DNA of 15,951 nucleotides, from positions 1 through 15,951 of the forward strand of contig JAKAHE010000018.1 in the NCBI GenBank assembly GCA_021815285.1, given 5' to 3'. Below are positions 1 through 6,474 of this stretch, one piece after another. Source of the stretch: Nitrospirota bacterium. Its GTDB lineage: Bacteria > Nitrospirota > JACRHJ01. Under the pieces are notes generated by a model. It made no database searches. It was not told where the DNA came from and worked only from the letters and a program-made list of their open reading frames with translations. The position numbers and the translations under genes are program-made. Position 1 is the first letter of the stretch, and each line of letters opens with the position of its first letter.

Positions 1-1
1 G

Positions 2-1579
2 GACAAACTAAGGGACCTCGGCGTGGTGGCTGTCCCGATAGACTTCATGCCGCTTTCCGACGTGGACATAAGCCGCGACTGGCCGAACATGTACTGGAGG
101 AGCGGGCAGAGGATACTCCAGGCGGCCGAGCTGGTGCGCCGCGACCCGAGGCTCAACGCGCTCTACATAACGAACTACGGCTGCGGGCCGGACTCCTTCC
201 TCACGAAATACTTCAAGGAGGTGATGGGCGACAAGCCCTATCTCCAGCTTGAAGTTGACGAGCATTCCGCCGACGCAGGCGCAATAACAAGATGCGAGGC
301 GTTCCTGGACTCGATAGAGAACGTCGGGATGCTGAAGGCCGGACGAAGGAAGATAAGGCAGGTATCCTACTCCAGGAGCGGGCGGGCGCGGAAAATATTC
401 ATACCGCGCATGTGCGACCACGCCTTCGCGCTGGCATCCGCGTTCAGGCGGCACGGCATAGATGCGGAGCCTACGGAGCCGCCGGATTCCATAACTCTCG
501 AACTCGGCAGGAAGCATACCTCCGGGAAGGAGTGCTATCCCTGCATCGTCACCACGGGCGACATGGTAAAAATTTGCACGAGGCAAGGCTTCGACCCGTC
601 CGCCGCCGCTTTCTTCATGCCTTCCGGCACAGGTCCCTGCCGCTTCGGGCAATACAACATGCTGCACCGCCTGGTGCTCGACGAAATCGGATTCCCGGAC
701 GTGCCGATATACGCCCCGAACCAGGACGAGGGGCTGTACAAGGACCTGGGTATGGTCGGGAGCCGTTTCGTGCGCTCCGCCTGGCAGGGCATAGTGGCGA
801 CGGACCTTTTGAACAAGTGCCTGCACGAAAGCCGCCCTTACGAAAAGGAAAATGGCGCGGCGGAAACCCTGCACAGGGAGTTCCTTGGGCGGATATGCAA
901 CGCCATCGAGAAGGGCCTGCCGATGGATCCGACTCTCCGTGACATGCGGGACGCATTCGAGGGCCTGCCGAAAAACGATATTAAAAAACCCCTCATCGGC
1001 ATAGTCGGCGAGATATACGTCCGGAGCAACGAGTTCTCCAATGAATCGGTCATAAAGAAAATAGAGGCCCTGGGCGGAGAGGCCTGGCTTGCGCCTTTCG
1101 GGGAGTGGATATTCTACCAGAACCATACGAATATCGACGCCGCAAGAAGAAAGGGCAAGCTCTCCGAATATTTCTCCTGCCTGACGACGCATTTCGTCCA
1201 GACGAGGATAGAGAAGAAATACGCCTCCGTCTTCGAGGGATACTTGAAGACCCTGCACGAGCCGCCGATAAAAGAGACCATCTCGCTCGCCCTTCCATAC
1301 CTCAGAGCGAGCTTCCAGGGCGAGGCCATACTCTCCATTGGCAAGAGCGTGGACTTTACCCGCCATGGGGTCTCAGGGCTGGTGAACGCCATGCCTTTCA
1401 ACTGCATGCCGGGGACGATCGTCGCCGCGCTCCTGAAGAAATTTTCTGAGGATTACGCCGGTTTTCCTTATATTTCCATGTCATACGACGGAAACGAGCA
1501 GGCGGGCGCGATAACCCGCCTCGAGGCGTTCATGCACCAGGCCGAGGGCCGCATGAACGACGCGCCTGCCAGGGTTTGA
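2..1579 (+). CDS. Acyl-CoA dehydratase activase-related protein, C-terminal part (5' truncated by window edge)
   Basis: The reading frame is open to the left edge, so the first in-frame GTG at 23 is not taken as the start; about 525 residues are visible. They match the C-terminal half of large proteins related to 2-hydroxyglutaryl-CoA dehydratase activases (DUF2229 plus a dehydratase D-subunit-like region). Diagnostic segments are a GCGPDSF loop, an acidic DEHSADAGAITR stretch, a GKECYPC motif (Cys codons at 533 and 542) and a GTGPCRFGQY loop (Cys codon at 638). Family members usually carry BadF/BadG-type ATPase domains upstream; here these would lie outside the window. The activases load an iron-sulfur centre and transfer an electron by ATP hydrolysis to a 2-hydroxyacyl-CoA or aryl-CoA dehydratase/reductase; the role of these long fused versions is poorly defined. 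No dehydratase subunits lie downstream, so the substrate cannot be named. Family call is firm, function is not. Confidence 0.85.
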   Translation, partial: DKLRDLGVVAVPIDFMPLSDVDISRDWPNMYWRSGQRILQAAELVRRDPRLNALYITNYGCGPDSFLTKYFKEVMGDKPYLQLEVDEHSADAGAITRCEAFLDSIENVGMLKAGRRKIRQVSYSRSGRARKIFIPRMCDHAFALASAFRRHGIDAEPTEPPDSITLELGRKHTSGKECYPCIVTTGDMVKICTRQGFDPSAAAFFMPSGTGPCRFGQYNMLHRLVLDEIGFPDVPIYAPNQDEGLYKDLGMVGSRFVRSAWQGIVATDLLNKCLHESRPYEKENGAAETLHREFLGRICNAIEKGLPMDPTLRDMRDAFEGLPKNDIKKPLIGIVGEIYVRSNEFSNESVIKKIEALGGEAWLAPFGEWIFYQNHTNIDAARRKGKLSEYFSCLTTHFVQTRIEKKYASVFEGYLKTLHEPPIKETISLALPYLRASFQGEAILSIGKSVDFTRHGVSGLVNAMPFNCMPGTIVAALLKKFSEDYAGFPYISMSYDGNEQAGAITRLEAFMHQAEGRMNDAPARV

Positions 1580-1636
1580 CGATTTCCGGGTATCCGGGCA
1601 TAATTATAGAAAGTGCGCGCCGTAAATCTTTTATTG

Positions 1637-1665
1637 TTGACAACCGCGCTCGTTGTCTGTTAGAA
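1637..1665 (+). promoter_or_regulatory. Weak candidate promoter overlapping an inverted repeat
   Basis: A perfect -35 hexamer TTGACA (1637-1642) is followed after 17 nt by TTAGAA (1660-1665), a poor -10. A 6-bp inverted repeat, GACAAC at 1639-1644 and GTTGTC at 1652-1657, overlaps the -35 and spacer, where a repressor could bind. It would leave a leader of roughly 90 nt before the gene at 1764. The leader is unexplained, and I found no riboswitch consensus in it. The poor -10 keeps confidence low. Confidence 0.25.
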
Positions 1666-1763
1666 AGGATAAAAGTTACGATTATCGGAACATGCAGTGG
1701 GTCTGCAAGGGGGAGTAAGGCGCTACGGGAACTGGAAACAAGGAACGAAAGGGGTTTTATAAG

Positions 1764-2648
1764 ATGAAAAAGCTTTTAACGGGAATTCTGGGTCTTGCAT
1801 TACTCGCGGCCCTGCCTGTAATGGCAAGGGCCAGCATGATGAATTACCAGGGCAAGCTCCGAAGGGTAACGGTCTTCTACCAGATATCCGGAATCAATAC
1901 CGGGCCAACGAGAGCGTTTCAGACCATCACCTCCACCGCGTCCAATTTCTCTTTTGCGTTCAACAACAACTCCGGAATAGTAAGGAACGGCATGATGTCG
2001 TTTGGCGGCATGTCCATAGGCTTCGGCGGGACGGCGCTCTGTCCGACGGCCAACATGCTCCTGGGGAATCTCCAGGTCGGCGGCGTGGTTTGCGTAGGCA
2101 CAGGCGTAACCTACAACATCGCAACCAACACCTACTCCGGGACCGGCAATGCCATAGAGTTCGTCGGCACCGGCGGGCTTTACGGGATGCTGAGGAAGGG
2201 CTGGAACGGCCAGTACGGGACTCCCGGCGCTGGCCCCGGCGGCGGCTGGATGCCCAGCTTCGGCAACGCAAGCAGCATCTCGTTTATGCCGGGCTGGGGC
2301 GGCTCGACCGCCAACTGGGGCATGATGGGAGGATACGGCACCAGCCCTGCCTCAAACGGCCCTGGCGGATATACCGGCGGCGGCGGGATGATGTACGGCA
2401 ACGGCGGCGGCTGGTCGAATATGGGGCCGGGGAATATGGGCCCCGGAATGGGCGGCGGCATGGGCGTGATGAGCTTAAGCGGGGCGACCCCAATGCCTGC
2501 GGGCACAGGCGTCGGCATGGTAAGGCTTTTCGTAGTCCCGACTACTGCGGCTGAAATTTCGGTAAGTAACGGCACGCCGAATTTCTCGTCCCCGATTCCG
2601 GCTCGTCTGAAGATTATGCTCCCGGCAATGGGTTTAAGAACGCAGTAA
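1764..2648 (+). CDS. Exported Gly/Met-rich protein of unknown function
   Basis: Encodes 294 residues. Start is ATG 1764, with GAAAGGGG just upstream as ribosome-binding site. Residues 1-23 form a Sec signal peptide (MKK, a hydrophobic core, then ARA before Ser24), so the product is periplasmic or surface-exposed. The first third of the mature chain is rich in Ser, Thr and Asn with alternating hydrophobics, as in beta-rich secreted proteins. From about residue 145 to 245 it is dominated by Gly, Met, Pro, Trp and Asn, with repeated short GGGM, NMGPG and GMGGGMG motifs. The last 40 residues return to ordinary composition. I do not recognise the family. Met-rich Gly stretches can bind Cu(I) or Ag(I), and the gene lies just upstream of a Cus-type efflux locus, but a terminator separates them, so a metal role is speculation. 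A structural surface protein is an equal alternative. Confidence 0.75.
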   Translation: MKKLLTGILGLALLAALPVMARASMMNYQGKLRRVTVFYQISGINTGPTRAFQTITSTASNFSFAFNNNSGIVRNGMMSFGGMSIGFGGTALCPTANMLLGNLQVGGVVCVGTGVTYNIATNTYSGTGNAIEFVGTGGLYGMLRKGWNGQYGTPGAGPGGGWMPSFGNASSISFMPGWGGSTANWGMMGGYGTSPASNGPGGYTGGGGMMYGNGGGWSNMGPGNMGPGMGGGMGVMSLSGATPMPAGTGVGMVRLFVVPTTAAEISVSNGTPNFSSPIPARLKIMLPAMGLRTQ

Positions 2649-2679
2649 AGGGCGGCTTGAGGGGGCGCCATCGCAAAGA

Positions 2680-2699
2680 AACCGGCTCATTATCCGGTT
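2680..2699. repeat. Small inverted repeat downstream of the Gly/Met-rich gene
   Basis: AACCGG (2680-2685) and CCGGTT (2694-2699) are perfect 6-bp arms around an 8-nt AT-rich loop. No T-tract follows, so it is not an intrinsic terminator by itself; it may protect the mRNA 3' end ahead of the terminator at 2722. Confidence 0.35.
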
Positions 2700-2721
2700 A
2701 AACGTGAGCATAAATGGACTT

Positions 2722-2770
2722 GGGGGATCCGTGGCGATCCGAATCACGGATTCCCCGCCCGTTTTATCTT
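2722..2770 (+). terminator. Intrinsic terminator of the 1764-2648 gene
   Basis: Twelve-base arms, 2722-2733 (GGGGGATCCGTG) and 2745-2756 (CACGGATTCCCC), pair fully in RNA with one G-U wobble around an 11-nt loop. After GCCC comes GTTTTATCTT. The U-tract is offset by a few bases, so efficiency is uncertain. It separates the Gly/Met-rich gene from the efflux locus and sits immediately before the promoter at 2769. Confidence 0.6.
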
Positions 2771-2797
2771 GACATATGCGAAACCTCTGAGTATAAG
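2769..2797 (+). promoter_or_regulatory. Strong sigma70-type promoter of the metal-efflux locus
   Basis: Perfect -35 TTGACA (2769-2774), 17-nt spacer and -10 TATAAG (2792-2797, five of six consensus bases). The predicted transcription start at about 2803-2806 coincides with the GTG at 2805, the best start for the next gene, so the message could be leaderless. No dyad overlaps the core promoter itself. Confidence 0.6.
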
Positions 2798-2804
2798 TAA
2801 GATT

Positions 2805-3197
2805 GTGAAAGTATTTTTTAAAATATTACTGACAGCCGCGATAAGCCTGAATCTCCTCGGCGCGTTCATGCCGCCGAAGAGTTGCGGCATGCCATGCTGC
2901 CAGGCCAGACCGGCCTCAGACATGGCAATGGCAGCGTGCGCGGCGGATACATCTGCCGGGCATTATCTGCGCGCGCCGAAAATGCCCTGCTGCATGGCCC
3001 GGGCCGCCAGGCGGCTCGTCCCGGCTATGGTCAATACCGCGCAGGCAGAGAGATCTCTGTCCGGCGCGCACGTCACATCAGGCCCGTCGTTTGCCGCAAA
3101 CATCTTCCCAGGGAAATCTCCGCTCATTACCGGCTCTCCGCCCTGGGCGTCGGCCCGGATACCCGTCTATAAACTTATCTCCGTGTATCTCTGCTGA
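2805..3197 (+). CDS. Small Cys/Met-rich exported protein, putative metal-binding
   Basis: From GTG 2805 the product has 130 residues. The frame is open further upstream to TTG 2769, but that codon is the -35 of a good promoter, so the extension is unlikely. No Shine-Dalgarno sequence precedes GTG 2805. Residues 1-22 are hydrophobic after VKVFFK, as in a signal peptide or membrane anchor. Directly after come CGMPCC (C27, C31, C32), a DMAMAAC segment (M40, M42, C45) and MPCCM (C62, C63), and the chain ends on Cys130. The clustered Cys/Met pairs and position ahead of a Cus-type pump suggest a Cu(I)/Ag(I)-binding periplasmic or membrane-tethered protein; this is inference from composition and context. 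The C-terminal half is Pro/Ser/Ala-rich and featureless. I cannot name a family. Confidence 0.6.
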   Translation: MKVFFKILLTAAISLNLLGAFMPPKSCGMPCCQARPASDMAMAACAADTSAGHYLRAPKMPCCMARAARRLVPAMVNTAQAERSLSGAHVTSGPSFAANIFPGKSPLITGSPPWASARIPVYKLISVYLC

Positions 3198-3270
3198 ACC
3201 CGCTTAATCGGGCGTAAATCTCCGGGGGCGCATTTTTGCGTCTCAGAAGGCATATATGCGCCCGAATTCG

Positions 3271-3306
3271 TGTTATTTTGAGGGGCCTCGGAGCCTCAAA
3301 ATAACA
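3271..3306. repeat. Perfect 13-bp inverted repeat upstream of the YHS-like gene
   Basis: TGTTATTTTGAGG (3271-3283) and its exact complement CCTCAAAATAACA (3294-3306) enclose a 10-nt loop, in the gap between the Cys/Met-rich gene and the YHS-like gene. No T-tract follows at once on the plus strand, so it is not a standard terminator. It could be an mRNA processing or stabilising hairpin, an attenuator, or a regulator's operator. Confidence 0.6.
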
Positions 3307-3357
3307 TACCTGCATCCCCCAAATTTTTTATTGTTAATGCAAGACGGAGAGATTAAA

Positions 3358-3597
3358 ATGAGAAAACTCATTGCCGTATTTGTGTTTTTTGCCTTTACAG
3401 CACTGCCGCTCGCTTCACCCGCCGCACAAAACAAGGCGGGATATGTGAAATGCCCCATCTGCGGGGACAGGGTAAACCCAAAAACCGCAAAAAATTCATG
3501 GACTTACAAGGGGAAGAAGTATTATTTCGCGGCCTGCTGCACGAAAAAGGACATAGGGAATTTCAAGAAAAATCCGCAGAAATATCTTAAAAAATGA
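3358..3597 (+). CDS. Periplasmic YHS-like metal-binding protein
   Basis: Encodes 79 residues. ATG 3358 is chosen because it gives a clean signal peptide (residues 1-23, ending SPAA before Gln24) and has GGAG about ten bases upstream; the longer in-frame form starting near 3256 would bury the signal and run through a hairpin. The mature protein is essentially one small zinc-ribbon-like YHS/TRASH-type unit: CPICGDRVNP (C32, C35), an aromatic WTYKGKKYYFA segment, a CC pair (C60, C61) and the FKKNPQKYL tail typical of YHS domains. Such domains bind Cu(I) or other soft metals and often accompany copper efflux systems. Its stop overlaps ATG 3594 of the next frame (ATGA), and the channel gene follows directly, so it belongs to the efflux operon. 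A periplasmic metal carrier or sensor is the likely role. Confidence 0.85.
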   Translation: MRKLIAVFVFFAFTALPLASPAAQNKAGYVKCPICGDRVNPKTAKNSWTYKGKKYYFAACCTKKDIGNFKKNPQKYLKK

Positions 3598-3611
3598 GGT
3601 GTATTTCTGCC

Positions 3612-4871
3612 ATGAAAATAACGATTTTGCTGACTTCAGCGGTCTTTTTCGCGGCGTTTTGCGTCCCGGCGCGCGCAGACGGGACGCTGAGCCTCTCCGC
3701 GCTTCTTAAGGAGGCGAGAGAGAAAAACCCCGGCCTTTCGGCTGTGAAATACAAGTATCGGGCGGCCCTGGCGCGCGTGCCGCAGGCCGGGGCATTGCCC
3801 GACCCGATGCTCATGACCGGAATCCAGAACCTTCCCGTAAACTCCTTCGAATTCGACGAGGACATGATGACCTCGAAGATGATAGGGATTTCCCAGACAT
3901 TCCCGTTTTTCGGCAAAAGGGCCTTGAGTGAAAAGGCCGCCTCGGAGGACGCCAGGGCCGTCAAGGGAGATTACGGCGAGGACGCCCTTGCGCTCGCGCG
4001 CGACGTCAAAACGGCATATTTCAGGCTCTACAGGATAAAGAAAGACCTCGACGTCTTAAAGAAAACCGGCGCGCTCCTGGAGAGCCTGAAGAAGATTGCC
4101 CAGTCCCGGTATTCCGTGGGCATGGGCAGCATGAAGGACATAATCAAGACTCAGCTCGAGCAGTCCCTGCTAATCGACAGGCGGCTTGCCCTCCGGAAGG
4201 AAGACAGGACCGAGAGAGCCGCTCTCGGCGCGCTCCTGGGGCGGTCCGGGCCGGTTGAAGGGAAGGTGGAGGACATAAAACCCGAACCACTTTCCCTCGA
4301 CGCCAAAACTCTCGCCGGGGCCGCGATTGCGAACCGCCCGGAAATCATGGCCGCATCCGAGCGCATAAAAAGGGGCGAGACCATGATGGCGCTCGCAAAA
4401 AAAGCGTCGTATCCCGATTTCACCGTCTCGGCCCAGTACATGGAAAGGGACCGGCAGAATAACGGCGTGAGGCCATCCGACATGGTCTCCGCCGTAGTCT
4501 CCATCAATCTCCCGATATGGCGCAGGTCAAAAATAGAACCGGGCATCCGGGAGGCGGCCCTTTTGAAATCCGCGGCGGAAGAAGAACGAGACGCCGAGGA
4601 GAACGAAATAAAGGCGCGGGTGGAGTCCCTCGTGGAGCAGGTGAAAAAAGACGACAGGATGATAAAGCTCTACAGGGAAGTGATTATTCCCGAGGCTAAC
4701 GACGACATAAACGCTGGGCTTGCCGGGTATGAGGTCGGGAAGGCGCAGTATATGGACCTGCTGGACTCCATCCGGACGCTCCTCGATTACCAGACGGAAT
4801 ATTACAACCGGGTAGCCGACAGGGAGACAAAAGCGGCAGACCTCGAAGCGGCGACAGGGCCGGGCCGGTAG
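3612..4871 (+). CDS. cusC: TolC-family outer-membrane efflux channel, CusC/CzcC type
   Basis: Encodes 419 residues from ATG 3612; AGGTG at 3597-3601 is a suitable ribosome-binding site. An alternative ATG at 3594 overlaps the preceding stop and adds six residues. Residues 1-22 are a signal peptide ending PARA before Asp23. No lipobox is present, unlike E. coli CusC, which is a lipoprotein. The rest is a classic outer-membrane efflux protein: two related halves of long amphipathic helices (LLKEAREKNPGLSAVK, then NRPEIMAASERIKRG), a beta region carrying the QTFPFFGKR motif common in metal-efflux channels, and LPIWRRSKIEPGIREA in the second half. The channel forms a trimer spanning the outer membrane and periplasm and docks with the adaptor and RND pump encoded just downstream. 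Twenty-seven bases separate it from the adaptor gene. Confidence 0.92.
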   Translation: MKITILLTSAVFFAAFCVPARADGTLSLSALLKEAREKNPGLSAVKYKYRAALARVPQAGALPDPMLMTGIQNLPVNSFEFDEDMMTSKMIGISQTFPFFGKRALSEKAASEDARAVKGDYGEDALALARDVKTAYFRLYRIKKDLDVLKKTGALLESLKKIAQSRYSVGMGSMKDIIKTQLEQSLLIDRRLALRKEDRTERAALGALLGRSGPVEGKVEDIKPEPLSLDAKTLAGAAIANRPEIMAASERIKRGETMMALAKKASYPDFTVSAQYMERDRQNNGVRPSDMVSAVVSINLPIWRRSKIEPGIREAALLKSAAEEERDAEENEIKARVESLVEQVKKDDRMIKLYREVIIPEANDDINAGLAGYEVGKAQYMDLLDSIRTLLDYQTEYYNRVADRETKAADLEAATGPGR

Positions 4872-4898
4872 ACCGGTAGTCCGACAGGAGAATTTCAA

Positions 4899-6284
4899 GT
4901 GAAAAAGAAACTGATTATCCTGATTTCGATACTTGCCGTCCTCGCGGCGGGAGCATACATTGGCCGGGGTCTATGGGCCGGTCGCCCGGCCTCCGACAGA
5001 CTGGCCTCAGGCGCCCCGGCAAGCAAAAAATGCGAGACGATATACACCTGCGCGATGCACCCGCAGATAATAAGGCATCACCCCGGCAACTGCCCGATAT
5101 GCGGGATGCCGCTTGTAAAGAAGGTAATACCCGCCGCTGGCCAGGCCGGTCGACCGGCGGCGGGCATGGGCAACATGTCCGGGACGCCGGGCATAGGCAA
5201 CATAACCTCCGTCGCCATCGACCCGCGCGAGCGGATGCTTGCGAACGTGGCGACCTCGCCCGTGCGTGAGGAGACACTGTCCCAGGAGATGGATACCGTT
5301 GGGACAATCGCTGTGGACGAGCGGAACATAAGAAAAATATCCGCGCGTTACGCCGGACGCATTGAAAAGCTCGACGTGAACGTAACCGGGCAATACGTGA
5401 GGAAGGGCCAGGAGCTCTTCACGATATACAGCCCGGAGATTGTAGCGACGGAAAAGGAATATCTCATAGCAAGGGCCTCCGAGGAGCGGCTTGAGTCTTC
5501 CGATTTCAAAGAAGTCGCCTCCGGCACGGCAGGCGTACTTCAGGCGGCGAGGACAAGGATGAAACTCTGGGGCCTGACCGACGCGCAGATAGAAAGGCTC
5601 GACAAGACGGGCAAGGTGACAGACTCCGTGTCCGTCTTTTCGCCGGTGTCCGGGACGGTAACTAACATCTCGGCAAGACAGGGGGATTACGTCTCGGAAG
5701 GGGCGGAGGTGTTCACGGTGACGGATCTGTCCCGCGTGTGGATGGAGGCGGACATCTACGAATACCAGCTCCCGAAGGCGGCCATGGGCTCGCGCGTGGA
5801 GGTGGAGACGGACGCATATCCCGGAAGGATGTTTACAGGACGAATATCGTTTATAGACCCTTCCGTGAACCCGCAGACAAGGACGATAAAAGTCCGGGCA
5901 GACCTCTTTAACCCGCGCGGGCTTCTGAAGCCGGACATGTTCGTTACGGCGAAGGTATTCTCACCGCCCGTCAGGGGAGTTGTCGTGCCGACGTCCGCAG
6001 TGCTCTATACCGGCAACGGCAACGTGGCATGGGTTGAGGACCGCCCAGGCGTCTTCACCGTGCGAAGCGTAACCGTCGGCGTCCGCTCCGGAGACAAATT
6101 CCAGATACTTGCGGGGCTCAGGCCGGGCGAGCGGGTCGTAACCCAGGGCGGCTTCCTTATAGATTCCGAGGCCCAGCTCCGCGAGAGCGCGGCGGCCGGC
6201 GGCATGGCGAACATGCCGGGGATGGCGCCCTCACCCCCGGCACAGGAACAGAAAAAGCAGACCATGCCGGGAATGAACATGTAA
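4899..6284 (+). CDS. cusB: CusB-type RND periplasmic adaptor with N-terminal heavy-metal-binding domain
   Basis: Encodes 461 residues from GTG 4899, with GGAG ten bases upstream. Residues 4-22 form a membrane anchor or uncleaved signal. Residues 49-75 are a heavy-metal-binding domain: YTCAMHP (C51, M53, H54), then CPICGMP (C65, C68, M70), the hallmark of adaptors for Cu/Ag pumps. Next come the membrane-fusion modules: barrel-sandwich/lipoyl halves (GRIEKLDVNVTGQYVRKGQ and SPVSGTVTNISARQGDYV), an alpha-hairpin between them, a beta-barrel with VWMEADIYEYQLP, and a membrane-proximal domain ending near GERVVTQGGFLIDSEAQLR. The last 30 residues are Met/Gly/Pro-rich with several MPGM-like motifs, a second likely Cu(I) site. 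The protein links channel and pump and may pass metal to the pump. The downstream gap of 190 nt before the pump gene is unusually long for this operon type. Confidence 0.95.
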   Translation: MKKKLIILISILAVLAAGAYIGRGLWAGRPASDRLASGAPASKKCETIYTCAMHPQIIRHHPGNCPICGMPLVKKVIPAAGQAGRPAAGMGNMSGTPGIGNITSVAIDPRERMLANVATSPVREETLSQEMDTVGTIAVDERNIRKISARYAGRIEKLDVNVTGQYVRKGQELFTIYSPEIVATEKEYLIARASEERLESSDFKEVASGTAGVLQAARTRMKLWGLTDAQIERLDKTGKVTDSVSVFSPVSGTVTNISARQGDYVSEGAEVFTVTDLSRVWMEADIYEYQLPKAAMGSRVEVETDAYPGRMFTGRISFIDPSVNPQTRTIKVRADLFNPRGLLKPDMFVTAKVFSPPVRGVVVPTSAVLYTGNGNVAWVEDRPGVFTVRSVTVGVRSGDKFQILAGLRPGERVVTQGGFLIDSEAQLRESAAAGGMANMPGMAPSPPAQEQKKQTMPGMNM

Positions 6285-6474
6285 TAAGAGGAGCCGGAGG
6301 CTGTCGGGTGAGCGAACATAAGACGACCGAGATGCGACTGTCGGCAAGATGAGCGGCCATGGCAGATACTGTCTGAGCGAAGCGAGTTTATCTGCCATAG
6401 CGAATGAGCCTTACAGTTGCACGAGGGTGCCTTCCGAGAGCGAGCCAGACAGCCTGCGGCGCACAGGCAAATAA
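6285..6474 (+). other. Structured non-coding element between adaptor and pump genes
   Basis: All frames are broken, so this stretch is not coding. It holds nested inverted repeats: a perfect 10-bp pair ATGGCAGATA (6359-6368) and TATCTGCCAT (6389-6398) around a 20-nt loop, inside an outer 8-bp pair AGGCTGTC (6298-6305) and GACAGCCT (6448-6455). TGAGCGAA occurs twice (6309-6316, 6374-6381), each shortly after CTGTC, and GAGCGAAGCGAG fills the inner loop. This resembles a REP/MITE-like palindromic element or a folded intercistronic RNA. No promoter or T-tract terminator was recognised in it. It lies inside what should be one operon, so it may tune pump expression relative to the channel and adaptor or be a passenger repeat. 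Confidence 0.6.

Noticed and set aside
8..1366. Long minus-strand open frame (452 codons) opposite the activase-like gene
   Set aside because: It lies wholly antisense to a gene with clear family motifs, has low-complexity Arg/Val/Tyr/His-rich composition typical of a GC-biased mirror frame, and has no recognisable domain.
1666..1763. Cyclic-di-GMP or other riboswitch before the Gly/Met-rich gene
   Set aside because: The A/G-rich leader superficially resembles GEMM-type elements, but the conserved core bases and paired helices are not present.
1576..1767. Possible 63-residue gene starting at TTG 1576
   Set aside because: The start overlaps the preceding stop, no ribosome-binding site or domain is present, and it covers the candidate promoter and leader of the next gene.
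2180..2671. Minus-strand Pro-rich frame (163 codons)
   Set aside because: It is the mirror of the Gly-rich coding stretch of the plus-strand exported protein; Pro richness follows from GGN codons read in reverse.
3198..3240. Possible terminator after the Cys/Met-rich gene (CCCG/CGGG and GCGCA/TGCGT)
   Set aside because: Stems are only four to five base pairs and no T-run follows, so I do not call a terminator.
3256..3357. N-terminal extension of the YHS-like protein
   Set aside because: It would run through a perfect inverted repeat and hide a clean signal peptide; ATG 3358 has a proper ribosome-binding site.
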